Below, piece by piece: positions 9,107-17,508 of a stretch of 64,000 nucleotides of DNA. This stretch comes from Eutrophocola salsuginis (lineage in GTDB: Bacteria; Pseudomonadota; Gammaproteobacteria; Pseudomonadales; Pseudohongiellaceae): the NCBI GenBank assembly GCA_038147195.1, contig JAYQTB010000004.1:2170001-2234000 (forward strand), written 5' to 3'. The position numbers and the translations under genes are program-made. Each line of letters begins with the position of its first letter. The first letter of the stretch is position 1. The notes under the pieces were generated by a model. That model was given only the letters and a program-made list of their open reading frames with translations. It ran no database searches and had not been told where the DNA came from.

Positions 9107-10281
9107 TCCTGCCGCCCCTGGCACTGTACATCCACATTCCGTGGTGCCTGCAAAAATGCCCCTACTGTGATTTCAATTCGCATGCTCACCAGGGTGCATT
9201 ACCTGAACGCGAATACGTGGAACGACTTCTCGCCGACCTCGATGCCGATAGCAATTACGTCCAGGGTCGAAAACTGGAAGCGATTTTTATTGGCGGCGGT
9301 ACCCCCAGCCTGTTTTCACCAGGCAATATCGGCGCCCTACTGGAAGGCATCCAAAGTCGCATCCCGTTCGCACCAGATATCGAGGTCACGCTGGAGGCCA
9401 ATCCGGGCACTTTCGAAACAGAAAGATTCCGTGGCTTTCAGCAGGCTGGCATCAACCGCATGTCCATCGGTATACAAAGTTTCGACCCAGCCTTCCTAAA
9501 CGCCCTGGGCCGTGTCCACAACGACAGTGAAGCACGCCTGGCTGCCGCTCAGGTGAGGGAAGCCGGGTTCGACAACTTCAATCTCGACCTCATGTTCGGC
9601 CTGCCAGGCCAGGACACCGGGCAGGCGCTGGCCGACCTGGAAACGGCGCTTTCTTTTGCACCTCCCCATCTGTCCTGGTACCAGCTGACCATTGAACCCA
9701 ACACGGTGTTCTACAACCGACCGCCGGTTTTGCCTGAAGAGGACCTGCTCGGCGAGATGCAAGAAGAAGGCATCACAATCCTGGCCAACAGGGGCCTGGA
9801 GCGTTACGAGGTATCAGCCTTCGCTGTCCAGGGCAGGCAGTCCAGGCACAATCTAAACTACTGGCAGTTCGGCGACTACCTCGGCATCGGCGCGGGTGCC
9901 CATGGCAAGGTCACGCACCCGGGGACGGGCCAGGTAGTGCGTACGCGTAAAGTACGCCAGCCCAACGCTTACCTAGACGCCGGTAAGGCGCTCACTGCCG
10001 AAACGGTCAACGTGCCCGCCCGGGAACTGCCCGTGGAATTCATGATGAATGCCTTGCGTCTCAAGGACGGCGTCGACGAGAAAATTTTTGAAGCGCGCAC
10101 TGGCCTGGCGCTCGAAGGTCTCACCAAAACCCTGATCGGATTGCGCGACAGGGGTTTGCTGCAACAGGACAGGCTGGCCACCACACCTATCGGCTTCACC
10201 TTCCTAAACGATGTGCTGGCGGAATTTCTCCCAGTAGCGAATCCCTCACCCGGGATTATTCCAGTGAAATCCAGGCCATAA
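9103..10281 (+). CDS. hemW: Radical SAM family haem chaperone HemW
   Basis: HemW is a radical SAM protein related to HemN that binds haem and is thought to deliver it to respiratory enzymes; it was often mis-annotated as coproporphyrinogen oxidase. The SAM-cluster motif is in HIPWCLQKCPYCDFNSH (CxxxCxxC), followed by FIGGGTPSLFSP, VTLEANPGTFE, RMSIGIQSFD and LMFGLPGQD. The HemN-like C-terminal domain contains LGIGAGAHGKV. At 392 residues it is normal length. A decayed ligA-like gene follows directly. Confidence 0.94.
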   Translation: MILPPLALYIHIPWCLQKCPYCDFNSHAHQGALPEREYVERLLADLDADSNYVQGRKLEAIFIGGGTPSLFSPGNIGALLEGIQSRIPFAPDIEVTLEANPGTFETERFRGFQQAGINRMSIGIQSFDPAFLNALGRVHNDSEARLAAAQVREAGFDNFNLDLMFGLPGQDTGQALADLETALSFAPPHLSWYQLTIEPNTVFYNRPPVLPEEDLLGEMQEEGITILANRGLERYEVSAFAVQGRQSRHNLNYWQFGDYLGIGAGAHGKVTHPGTGQVVRTRKVRQPNAYLDAGKALTAETVNVPARELPVEFMMNALRLKDGVDEKIFEARTGLALEGLTKTLIGLRDRGLLQQDRLATTPIGFTFLNDVLAEFLPVANPSPGIIPVKSRP

Positions 10282-10593
10282 ATCATTGAGCTATGCGATA
10301 GCGCCATTAGCAAGCGCGCTGTTCTTAACAAGATATGCACATCGCTGCAAACTCAAGATTACATCAATCGCTTCTGGTGTTTCCCGGAGGGCTACTGTCG
10401 CGAATACAGCCTTTCCCTGGAACAGATCCATGCCCTAAAGGACCTGGATATCCTGAACCTGCTTCACCTGGGTTGAACAATTTCCAGCATCGAACGCTTG
10501 ACCAGTATATATGGCCTCGATGTACTCACCCTCTGCATCAAGCAGAGCGGCAAGACCCTTGATGTAACAGGGGCATTGCTAACAAACCTCTGA
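10282..10593 (+). pseudogene. Remnant of protocatechuate 4,5-dioxygenase alpha-subunit-like gene (ligA type)
   Basis: The frame from just after the hemW stop reads VLNKICTSLQTQDYINRF, then GYCREYSLSLEQIHALKD, LDILNLLHLG, a TGA at 10474, and then SIERLTSIYGLDVLTLCIKQ and SGKTLDVTGALLTNL. It ends at TGA 10591. This follows the LigA-family pattern I know (ALNKMC.., EEAYCREYGLTEEQ.., LLELGGNIYYLAKLAGIFGLDVQ.., TGM..). The internal stop replaces the second Gly of LGGNI, and no in-frame start codon is present. No catalytic beta subunit (ligB) is nearby. The family call rests on memory of the pattern and has not been searched. Confidence 0.75.
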
Positions 10594-10674
10594 CCTTCAT
10601 ATATTTGAGATAATCCACGGCCTGGTTGATAATTCCACGCTACCGGTAATTCATTGCCCGGTCTTGGTTTGTCG

Positions 10675-11484
10675 ATGCTAAATACCCTTTTTTTTTACAT
10701 GTCAAAAATTGCCTGGGCGCTGCTGTCACCGGCCAACCTGCTGTTCCTCTTCCTGCTCGCAGGTATTGTCCTGCTGTTTTTGGACAGAACCCGCCTGGCT
10801 AGGATAATGCTAGCCACTGGCGTCGTGTTAGTGACCATTGCCACATTTGTGCCGCTGGGTGACTGGCTAGCCATTCCGCTGGAAAACCGTTTCGACACCA
10901 ACCCGGAACTGCCGAAAAGGGTCGACGGCATTATCATGCTGGGCGGTGCCGCCGATCCGCTGGGTTCCTACATCTGGGACCAGGCCGAACTTGGCGATGC
11001 TGTCGAGCGTTACCTGGGCTTTGTCTCCCTAGCCAGTGAGCATCCCGAAGCGAAATTACTGTTTACTGGCGGCAATGGCGCCATTCTCGACCAGGGCTAC
11101 AGTGAAGCCGATATCGCCCTGTACCTGCTGGAAAGCCTGGGTGTGGCGCGGAGTCGCCTGGAACTGGAACGGGATTCACGCAATACCTTCGAAAATGCCG
11201 TCAACAGCAAAGTTCTAATAAAACCAGAAGCGGGCGAGAATTGGGTGCTGGTCACCTCGGCAGCACACATGCCAAGGGCGGTCGGTGTATTCTGTGCGGC
11301 GGGCTGGCAGGTTATTCCCTGGCCGGTCGACCATGGAACAATACCAGGCAGGCAGTTGCGTTTCGATCCTGACCTGGCCGGCAACCTAGTATCACTAAAC
11401 GAAAACTTTCGGGAATGGCTGGGCCTGGTCGTCTATCGCATCACAAGCAAAACCGACGCGCTGTTTCCAGCGGGCTGCAAATGA
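10675..11484 (+). CDS. YdcF/ElyC family membrane protein (DUF218)
   Basis: An approximately 269-residue inner-membrane protein with two N-terminal membrane segments (LLFLFLLAGIVLLFL and LATGVVLVTIATFVPL) and a soluble DUF218 domain. DUF218 markers are DGIIMLGGAADP, AKLLFTGGNGA, then SRNTFENAVNSK and VLVTSAAHMPRAVGVF. ElyC in E. coli affects peptidoglycan and lipid-carrier metabolism in the cold; SanA and YdcF are other relatives. The start at ATG 10675 fits better than an upstream TTG at 10654. The next gene follows after 9 bases. Confidence 0.87.
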   Translation: MLNTLFFYMSKIAWALLSPANLLFLFLLAGIVLLFLDRTRLARIMLATGVVLVTIATFVPLGDWLAIPLENRFDTNPELPKRVDGIIMLGGAADPLGSYIWDQAELGDAVERYLGFVSLASEHPEAKLLFTGGNGAILDQGYSEADIALYLLESLGVARSRLELERDSRNTFENAVNSKVLIKPEAGENWVLVTSAAHMPRAVGVFCAAGWQVIPWPVDHGTIPGRQLRFDPDLAGNLVSLNENFREWLGLVVYRITSKTDALFPAGCK

Positions 11485-11493
11485 GGATTTAAT

Positions 11494-11919
11494 TTGGCAA
11501 TCTGGAAAAAACAGGCCACGGTGGAGAAGATCATGGCGCTGACCAAGGGCACCATGGTCGAACATGTAGGCCTGGAGATCACCGAGCTTGGTGACGACTT
11601 TCTCAAGGGCACATTGCCCGTGGATCACCGCACACAACAACACATGGGCATCATCCACGGCGGCGCCTCAGTTGTGCTCGCGGAAACACTTGGCAGTGTG
11701 GCCGCAAACCTGTGCACGCCGCAGGACTTCCATATAGTCGGTCTCGACATCAATGCCAACCACGTGAGACCGGGACGGCCGCCACTTGTCACTGGCGTCG
11801 CCAGGCCCGTACATATCGGCCGCACCACGGTGGTGGTGGAAATCAATATTGTCGACAAGGATGATAAGCTGGTGTGCGTTTCCCGCCTGACCGCTGCCGT
11901 CCTGAAAGACAAGGAATAA
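11494..11919 (+). CDS. PaaI-type hotdog-fold thioesterase
   Basis: A 141-residue acyl-CoA thioesterase of the PaaI/YdiI group. The active-site helix region reads QQHMGIIHGGASVVLAETLG (HGG plus the downstream Glu), and a later strand has HIVGLDINANHVRPGRPP. Similar proteins hydrolyse aromatic acyl-CoAs, such as 1,4-dihydroxy-2-naphthoyl-CoA in YdiI. The substrate cannot be told from sequence. The start is a TTG at 11494 with a GAGG about 9 bases upstream. It is followed after 2 bases by phhB. Confidence 0.88.
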   Translation: MAIWKKQATVEKIMALTKGTMVEHVGLEITELGDDFLKGTLPVDHRTQQHMGIIHGGASVVLAETLGSVAANLCTPQDFHIVGLDINANHVRPGRPPLVTGVARPVHIGRTTVVVEINIVDKDDKLVCVSRLTAAVLKDKE

Positions 11920-11921
11920 AC

Positions 11922-12275
11922 ATGCAATCACTTGCCGACGAACCCATCACACTCAACAAGAAAGGCGATACTCCACTTGCCGCGGCAGACATGAAGCCAC
12001 TCCTGACCCAGGTGCCAGATTGGCATCTGATCCATGAAGACAGCATGGACAAGCTGGTTCGCGAGTACCGCTTCACCGATTATCTGAAGGTGATCGACCT
12101 AACCCACAAGATCGGCTGCATGGGTGAGCAGATGAATCATCACCCGGTAATGGTCGTCGAGTGGGGCAAGCTGACCGTTACCTGGTGGACCCATGTGACG
12201 TGCGGACTCAACCGCAACGACTTCATCATGGCGGCACGCTGCGACCGTGTCGCTATCCTGATATCTGCGCCCTGA
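11922..12275 (+). CDS. phhB: 4a-hydroxytetrahydrobiopterin dehydratase (pterin-4a-carbinolamine dehydratase)
   Basis: A 117-residue PCD/DCoH-family enzyme that recycles the pterin cofactor after aromatic amino-acid hydroxylation and can act elsewhere in pterin metabolism. The signature is EQMNHHPVMVVEWGKLTV followed by a WTH segment and GLNRNDFIMAARCD. No phenylalanine hydroxylase gene is in the window, so its partner is unknown. The start at ATG 11922 sits 2 bases after the thioesterase stop, and argE begins 6 bases after its end. Confidence 0.93.
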   Translation: MQSLADEPITLNKKGDTPLAAADMKPLLTQVPDWHLIHEDSMDKLVREYRFTDYLKVIDLTHKIGCMGEQMNHHPVMVVEWGKLTVTWWTHVTCGLNRNDFIMAARCDRVAILISAP

Positions 12276-12281
12276 AAACAT

Positions 12282-13439
12282 ATGTCTGCCAAATTCAGCG
12301 ACTTGTTCAATCGCCTGCTTGCCGAACACTCGGTGAGCTCGACAAATCCAACCATCGACCAGAGCAACTTAGGTGTTGTCAATTTGCTGGCGAATACCTT
12401 AAGCGATCTCGGCTTCACCTGCGAAATAGTGGACGTCACCGGACATCACAAAGCGCCTGTGGCTCATAAAAAGGCCAACTTGATCGCGACACTGGGCACC
12501 GGCCCCGGTGGTCTAGTATTGAGCGGTCACACCGACACCGTGCCGTTCGACGAAGCCCTATGGAACACCAACCCGCTAGCGATGACGGAAAAGGACAACC
12601 GTCTCTATGGACTCGGCGCGACCGACATGAAGGGCTTTTTCGCGGTAGTACATGAAGCCGTACAGGATTTCCTCGATGCCGACTTGCAGCAGCCGCTGAT
12701 TATCCTCGCCACGGCTGATGAAGAAAGCTCCATGGAGGGCGCCCGCACCCTGGTGGAGAAAGGGCGGCCTAAGGCACGAGCCGCTATCATCGGCGAGCCG
12801 ACCAGCCTGCGCCCCATCCACATGCACAAGGGGATCATGATGGAGGGCATCCATGTACAGGGCCGCAGTGGACATTCATCCAATCCCGCGCTTGGACGCA
12901 ATGCGCTCGATGCTATGTACGACGTTATTAGCGCGTTGATGCGCTTTCGCCAACAGCTGCAGATGAAATATCGCAACCCACATTTCGTCATCGACATGCC
13001 CACGCTCAACCTGGGCGTCATCCACGGTGGCGACAACCCCAACCGCATCTGCGGTCACTGCGACCTGGAGTTCGACTTGCGCCTGCTGCCCGGCATGGCC
13101 AGCGACGCCATCCGGGAAAAGATCGAAGCGCTCATCGCGCCTGTCGCCAGCAAGCACCAGGTGGAAATCAGTCTCAGCCGCCTGATTCCGGGCGTGGAGG
13201 CCTTCGATAACAGGGACTCCGAACTTGGCCGCCTGACGGAAGCACTGACCGGCTACGCCCCGGAAAGCGTGGCCTTCGGCACGGAAGGTCCCTTCCTGCA
13301 GCAACTCGGCATGGACACCATCATCCTTGGCCCAGGCAGCATCGACCAGGCCCACCAGCCCAATGAGTATATGAGCCTCGACCAGGTGAAACCCTGCATC
13401 AATATTTTGCAGAGCCTGATCAAGCAATATTGCTTATAG
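12282..13439 (+). CDS. argE: Acetylornithine deacetylase
   Basis: Hydrolyses N-acetylornithine to ornithine and acetate in arginine synthesis. It is an M20 di-zinc peptidase-fold enzyme: metal ligands and catalytic residues fall in LVLSGHTDTVPFD, LGATDMKGFFAVV, ATADEESSMEGARTL and IIGEPTSLRP. The dimerisation insert contains GRSGHSSNPALGRNALD. At 385 residues it is the usual length. It lies just upstream of argA, with a perfect AT-rich hairpin between them, so the linear acetylated arginine route is concentrated here together with argB near 62 kb. Confidence 0.95.
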   Translation: MSAKFSDLFNRLLAEHSVSSTNPTIDQSNLGVVNLLANTLSDLGFTCEIVDVTGHHKAPVAHKKANLIATLGTGPGGLVLSGHTDTVPFDEALWNTNPLAMTEKDNRLYGLGATDMKGFFAVVHEAVQDFLDADLQQPLIILATADEESSMEGARTLVEKGRPKARAAIIGEPTSLRPIHMHKGIMMEGIHVQGRSGHSSNPALGRNALDAMYDVISALMRFRQQLQMKYRNPHFVIDMPTLNLGVIHGGDNPNRICGHCDLEFDLRLLPGMASDAIREKIEALIAPVASKHQVEISLSRLIPGVEAFDNRDSELGRLTEALTGYAPESVAFGTEGPFLQQLGMDTIILGPGSIDQAHQPNEYMSLDQVKPCINILQSLIKQYCL

Positions 13440-13450
13440 CCGACACTCCA

Positions 13451-13470
13451 GAAAAATCTTACGATTTTTC
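13451..13470. terminator. Perfect 8-bp hairpin after argE
   Basis: GAAAAATC-TTAC-GATTTTTC forms a perfect 8-bp stem with a 4-base loop, 12 bases after the argE stop and followed by AGTGATTTCC. The T-rich right arm could give modest intrinsic termination; the stem is AT-rich, so it may be weak. The argA promoter candidate overlaps its right part. Confidence 0.4.
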
Positions 13471-13488
13471 AGTGATTTCCGTTACAAT
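13459..13488 (+). promoter_or_regulatory. Candidate argA promoter
   Basis: A good -10 hexamer TACAAT (13483-13488) lies 18 bases after TTACGA (13459-13464), a weak -35. The leader to the argA ATG is about 45 bases. No ArgR box was recognised with confidence. Confidence 0.4.
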
Positions 13489-13538
13489 AGCCGCCCTTTT
13501 TAACTGGACCGACAGCAGAACGCCGCAAGTGAACGACG

Positions 13539-14882
13539 ATGGCCGACGACAAGAACCAATACGTGAAGTGGTTTCGCCAGGCTTCACCTTATATCAACGC
13601 CTACCGCGGGAAGGTGTTTGTCGTCCTGTTGCCCGGTGAAGCCCTCGCCCACGACAACTTCTACAACATCGCCCACGACCTCACCCTACTGAACAGCTTG
13701 GGCGTAAAGCTCGTGCTCGTCCACGGTGCGCGCCCGCAGATCGAAGCGGCCCTGAAAGCCGCCGGCCTCAAAGACAAGACCCACGACGACGTCCAGGGCC
13801 AGATTCATATCGACCTGCGAATTACCGATGCGGCCTCGCTCGCCGAAATCAAGCGGGTGGTCGGCGTCCTGCGTATCGAAGTCGAGTCGACTTTTTCCAT
13901 GGGCCTGCCCAATTCACCCATGCACGGTGCCGAGATCAACACCGCCAGCGGCAACTTCATCACGGCCAAGCCCTACGGCGTGCACAACGGTGTCGATTAC
14001 GGCTACACCGGTGAGGTACGCAAGGTGGACAGCAAGGCCATCAAGAAGCTGCTGAAGAAAAACAACATCGTGCTGCAATCCAACCTAGGTTACTCGCCTA
14101 CTGGCGAGGTATTCAATCTCACCGTGGAGGAAGTGGCCGCCAGCATTGCCATCGCCCTGCAGGCGGACAAGCTGCTCATTTACGCGGAAGAGTCCGGCAT
14201 TCTCGACGAGGACGGCGATCCCATCAGCCAGCTCAACGCCAAGGAAGCCGAGGCGCTGATCAAGGACAAAATCGCCAACGCCGGTCTTGATATGGAGCTG
14301 CTAAACCTCGAGCTTGGCGTGAAGGCATGCAAGGCCGGCGTGAAACGCGCGCAGGTCATCTCCTTCGTGGAAGACGGCGCTCTGCTCTCCGAGCTATTTA
14401 CCCGCGACGGCAGCGGGACCTTGATCACCGAGGAAAAATACGAACAACTGCGGAACGCCACCATCAACGACGTTGGCGGCATCATAGAACTCATCGAGCC
14501 GCTGGAAGCCGCAGGCGTCCTGGTGGAGCGTTCACGCGAACTGCTGGAAAACGAGATCGAGCAGTTCACCGTGATCGAGCGTGAAGGCTTGATCGTCGCC
14601 TGCGGTGCACTGTATCCGCAGGAAGATGGCAGCGGCGAACTTGCGTGCGTCGCCACGCACACCGATTACCGGGACAATGGTCGTGGCCAGGAAATTCTCG
14701 ACGCCATCGCAAAGCAGGCGAATAAAGCCGGCCTGAAATCGTTGTTCGTGCTGACCACAAAGACACCGCACTGGTTCGTAGAGCGTGGGTTCGCCGAGAG
14801 CGATATCGACGGCCTGCCCGAAAAAAAGAAGTCGCTGTACAACTACCAGCGTAAATCGAAAATTTTTATCAAAAAACTGTAA
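13539..14882 (+). CDS. argA: N-acetylglutamate synthase (kinase-like plus GNAT)
   Basis: Acetylates glutamate, the first step of arginine synthesis, and is normally feedback-inhibited by arginine. The N-terminal amino-acid-kinase domain (about 1-290) shows KLVLVHGARPQIEAAL, DLRITDAASLAEIKRVVGVL and LQSNLGYSPTGEVFNLTVEE. The C-terminal GNAT domain (about 300-447) shows ACVATHTDYRDNGRGQEILD and FVLTTKTPHWFVERGF. The length of 447 residues matches E. coli ArgA (443). ilvD follows 15 bases downstream. Confidence 0.96.
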   Translation: MADDKNQYVKWFRQASPYINAYRGKVFVVLLPGEALAHDNFYNIAHDLTLLNSLGVKLVLVHGARPQIEAALKAAGLKDKTHDDVQGQIHIDLRITDAASLAEIKRVVGVLRIEVESTFSMGLPNSPMHGAEINTASGNFITAKPYGVHNGVDYGYTGEVRKVDSKAIKKLLKKNNIVLQSNLGYSPTGEVFNLTVEEVAASIAIALQADKLLIYAEESGILDEDGDPISQLNAKEAEALIKDKIANAGLDMELLNLELGVKACKAGVKRAQVISFVEDGALLSELFTRDGSGTLITEEKYEQLRNATINDVGGIIELIEPLEAAGVLVERSRELLENEIEQFTVIEREGLIVACGALYPQEDGSGELACVATHTDYRDNGRGQEILDAIAKQANKAGLKSLFVLTTKTPHWFVERGFAESDIDGLPEKKKSLYNYQRKSKIFIKKL

Positions 14883-14897
14883 GCCAAGGGAACCACG

Positions 14898-16739
14898 ATG
14901 CCGCAATACAGATCTCACACTTCCACCAAGGGCCGTAATATGGCCGGTGCCCGTGCACTCTGGCGCGCCACCGGAATGAAGAACGACGACTTCTCGAAGC
15001 CGATCATCGCGGTATCCAATTCCTTCACCCAGTTCGTGCCAGGGCACGTACATCTTAAGGACCTGGGGCAGCTGGTGATCAGCGAGATCGAGAAGGCCGG
15101 CGGCGTGGGCAAGGAATTCAACACCATCGCCGTTGACGATGGCATCGCCATGGGCCACGACGGCATGCTCTATTCCCTGCCGTCGCGCGAGATCATTGCC
15201 GACTCGGTGGAATACATGGTCAACGCCCACTGCGCCGATGCGCTGGTGTGCATCTCCAATTGCGACAAGATCACCCCGGGCATGCTGATGGCCGCCATGC
15301 GCCTGAACATCCCGACCATCTTCGTGTCCGGCGGCCCGATGGAAGCCGGCAAGACCAAGCTAGCTGATAATGTCATCAAGCTCGACCTCATAGACGCCAT
15401 GGTGGCTGCGGCTGACGACAACGTCAGCGACGAACAGGCACTGGAATACGAACGTTCCGCCTGCCCGACCTGCGGTTCCTGCTCCGGCATGTTCACCGCC
15501 AACTCCATGAACTGCCTGACAGAGGCGCTTGGCCTGTCTCTGCCTGGCAATGGCTCGACACTGGCCACACACGCCGACCGTAGGAACCTGTTCCTGGATG
15601 CGGGCCGCCGCATCGTCGGCCTGGCGAAACAGTATTACGAAAAGAACGACGACAGCGTACTGCCGCGCTCCATCGCCAACTTCAAGGCGTTTGAAAATGC
15701 TATGACCGTAGACATCGCCATGGGCGGGTCCACCAACACCATCCTGCACTTGCTGGCAGCAGCCCAGGAAGGCGACGTGGATTTCGGCCTGAAGGACATC
15801 GATCGCCTGTCGCGCAAGGTGCCGCAGCTGTGCAAGGTGGCGCCGAGCACAAACAAATACCACATGGAAGACGTGCACCGTGCCGGCGGCATCATGGGCA
15901 TCCTCGGCTCGCTCGACCGCGCCGGCCTGATCCATAACGATCTGCCCATGGTGCACAGCACCTCAGTTAAAGAAGCGCTCGATACCTACGACATCAAGCG
16001 CGGCGTGTCCGATGCCGTGAAGCATTTCTACATGGCCGGTCCGGCAGGAATACCGACCCAGACCGCGTTCAGCCAGGATACACGCTGGGAGTCTCTGGAT
16101 GAGGACCGCGAGGAAGGCTGCATTCGTGACATCAATTTCGCCTACAACCAGGAAGGGGGTTTAGCAGTATTGTTTGGCAACATCGCCGAGAACGGCGCCA
16201 TCGTGAAAACCGCCGGCGTCGACGATAGCCTGTTCACCTTCTCCGGCCCCGCCCGCCTCTTCGAAAGCCAGGACAGCGCCGTGAAAGCTATCCTTGCCGA
16301 CGAAATCAAGGAGGGCGACGTCGTCGTCATCCGCTACGAAGGCCCGCGCGGCGGTCCCGGCATGCAGGAAATGCTATATCCCACCTCGTACCTGAAATCG
16401 AAAGGCCTGGGCAAAGCCTGCGCCCTTCTTACCGACGGACGCTTCTCCGGCGGCACCTCGGGACTTTCCATCGGCCATGCCTCGCCGGAAGCGGCCGAGG
16501 GCGGCGCCATCGGCCTGGTGGAAGAGGGCGATACCATCGAGATCGATATACCAAAACGTTCCATCAACCTGACAATAAGTGACGTTGAACTGGCGAAACG
16601 CCGGCAGGCCATGGAGGCTAAGGGCGATAAAGCCTGGAAGCCGAGTGAGGAGCGCACCCGCAAGGTGACCACGGCACTGAAAGCCTACGCGGCGCTGACC
16701 ACCAGCGCTGACAAGGGCGCAGTTCGTAAAGTCGATTAA
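14898..16739 (+). CDS. ilvD: Dihydroxy-acid dehydratase
   Basis: Converts dihydroxy acids to 2-keto acids, the third step of valine and isoleucine synthesis, using an oxygen-sensitive Fe-S cluster. Cluster cysteines lie in CISNCDKITPGML and CPTCGSCSGMFTANSMNC. Other markers are the N-terminal TKGRNMAGARALWRATGM, AMGGSTNTILHLLA and GPRGGPGMQEML with LTDGRFSGGTSGLSIGH. At 613 residues it is full length. No other ilv gene is nearby. Confidence 0.98.
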   Translation: MPQYRSHTSTKGRNMAGARALWRATGMKNDDFSKPIIAVSNSFTQFVPGHVHLKDLGQLVISEIEKAGGVGKEFNTIAVDDGIAMGHDGMLYSLPSREIIADSVEYMVNAHCADALVCISNCDKITPGMLMAAMRLNIPTIFVSGGPMEAGKTKLADNVIKLDLIDAMVAAADDNVSDEQALEYERSACPTCGSCSGMFTANSMNCLTEALGLSLPGNGSTLATHADRRNLFLDAGRRIVGLAKQYYEKNDDSVLPRSIANFKAFENAMTVDIAMGGSTNTILHLLAAAQEGDVDFGLKDIDRLSRKVPQLCKVAPSTNKYHMEDVHRAGGIMGILGSLDRAGLIHNDLPMVHSTSVKEALDTYDIKRGVSDAVKHFYMAGPAGIPTQTAFSQDTRWESLDEDREEGCIRDINFAYNQEGGLAVLFGNIAENGAIVKTAGVDDSLFTFSGPARLFESQDSAVKAILADEIKEGDVVVIRYEGPRGGPGMQEMLYPTSYLKSKGLGKACALLTDGRFSGGTSGLSIGHASPEAAEGGAIGLVEEGDTIEIDIPKRSINLTISDVELAKRRQAMEAKGDKAWKPSEERTRKVTTALKAYAALTTSADKGAVRKVD

Positions 16740-16757
16740 CCGAAACAGGGGGATGTT

Positions 16758-16891
16758 ATGAACAGGTTTTTCTTGTTATAGCCGGACTGTTTGAAATCGA
16801 CTGGGCCATCAGGCTGAAATATTCCGAAGGCTATACCAGCCTCGGCCTGATCCGTGCCGGCATCGTCAGACTGAAACTGGCCCGTTCCTGA
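16758..16891 (+). pseudogene. Remnant of a small multidrug resistance (SugE/Gdx-like) transporter
   Basis: After a frameshift near the ATG at 16758, one frame reads LVIAGLFEIDWAIRLKYSEG, then YTSLG, and runs straight into LIRAGIVRLKLARS and a stop. SMR transporters of about 105 residues start with a segment like LVIAGLFEVxWAxGLKY and end with a segment like LIxxGIIGLKL. The first helix (with the conserved Glu) is joined to the last helix, and about 55-60 residues in between are missing. It occupies the gap between ilvD and the asparaginase-like gene. Confidence 0.75.
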
Positions 16892-16901
16892 AATAAATCA
16901 C

Positions 16902-17393
16902 ATGCCAATACAGATCTTTACCACCGGCGGTACGATAGACAAGACCTACTTCGATATCAAAAACGAATACCATGTCGGCGAGCCTCAAGCGGCCGGCGTC
17001 ATGGAACGGGCGAACGTTGTTGTGGAGTACGAAGTCGTACCGATCATGCAAAAGGACAGCCTCGACCTCACCGACCAGGATCGCGATACCATTCACGAGG
17101 CCATCGCATCGGCGACCTGCGATCGCATGATCATCACGCACGGCACTGACACCATGGTAAAGACCGCCCGGCACCTCAAAGACATTTCCGGGAAAACTAT
17201 TGTACTGACAGGCTCCATGTATCCGGCGCAGTACCGTGACAGCGATGCTGTGTTCAACCTGGGCTGCGCCCTGATTGGCGCCCAGGTTTTACCCCCGGGC
17301 GTGTACATCGCGATGAACGGCAGGATATTCGACCCATTCCGGACCGAGAAGAATGTCGCTTTGAACCGTTTCGATGATGCTCAACCGAATTAA
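16902..17393 (+). CDS. Short type I asparaginase-like protein
   Basis: A 163-residue protein corresponding only to the N-terminal domain of L-asparaginases. It retains both threonine signatures: IFTTGGTIDKTY near the start and MIITHGTDTMVKTA near residue 75, followed by KTIVLTGSM. Full-length enzymes have about 330 residues with a second domain that completes the active site of the neighbouring subunit, so activity is uncertain. Stand-alone short members are, to my recollection, present in other gammaproteobacteria, so this is probably a real gene rather than a truncation. Its frame is clean and it starts at ATG 16902. Confidence 0.82.
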   Translation: MPIQIFTTGGTIDKTYFDIKNEYHVGEPQAAGVMERANVVVEYEVVPIMQKDSLDLTDQDRDTIHEAIASATCDRMIITHGTDTMVKTARHLKDISGKTIVLTGSMYPAQYRDSDAVFNLGCALIGAQVLPPGVYIAMNGRIFDPFRTEKNVALNRFDDAQPN

Positions 17394-17468
17394 ACCTTCA
17401 CTGGCTGATCAATTCAGCGCCTTGATCAAACCATGGCTTTTACACCGCCCCCGGGGGCACAATAAAAT

Positions 17469-17488
17469 ACCGGCATAGGCATGCCGGT
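17469..17488. repeat. Perfect inverted repeat ACCGGCAT-N4-ATGCCGGT
   Basis: An 8-bp perfect inverted repeat with an AGGC loop lies about 20 bases upstream of the small membrane protein start and about 75 bases after the asparaginase stop. No T-run follows, so it is not a standard intrinsic terminator. A related CGGCAT-G-ATGCCG hairpin occurs at 2849-2861 after ruvX. It could be an operator, an mRNA structure or a small dispersed repeat. Confidence 0.5.
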
Positions 17489-17508
17489 GACACCTAGGGA
17501 ACATCCAC

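Noticed and set aside
10335..10562. Plus-strand 75-codon frame after hemW
   Set aside because: It is out of frame with the LigA-like remnant, which explains the sequence better; the frame is Pro/His-rich and without family.
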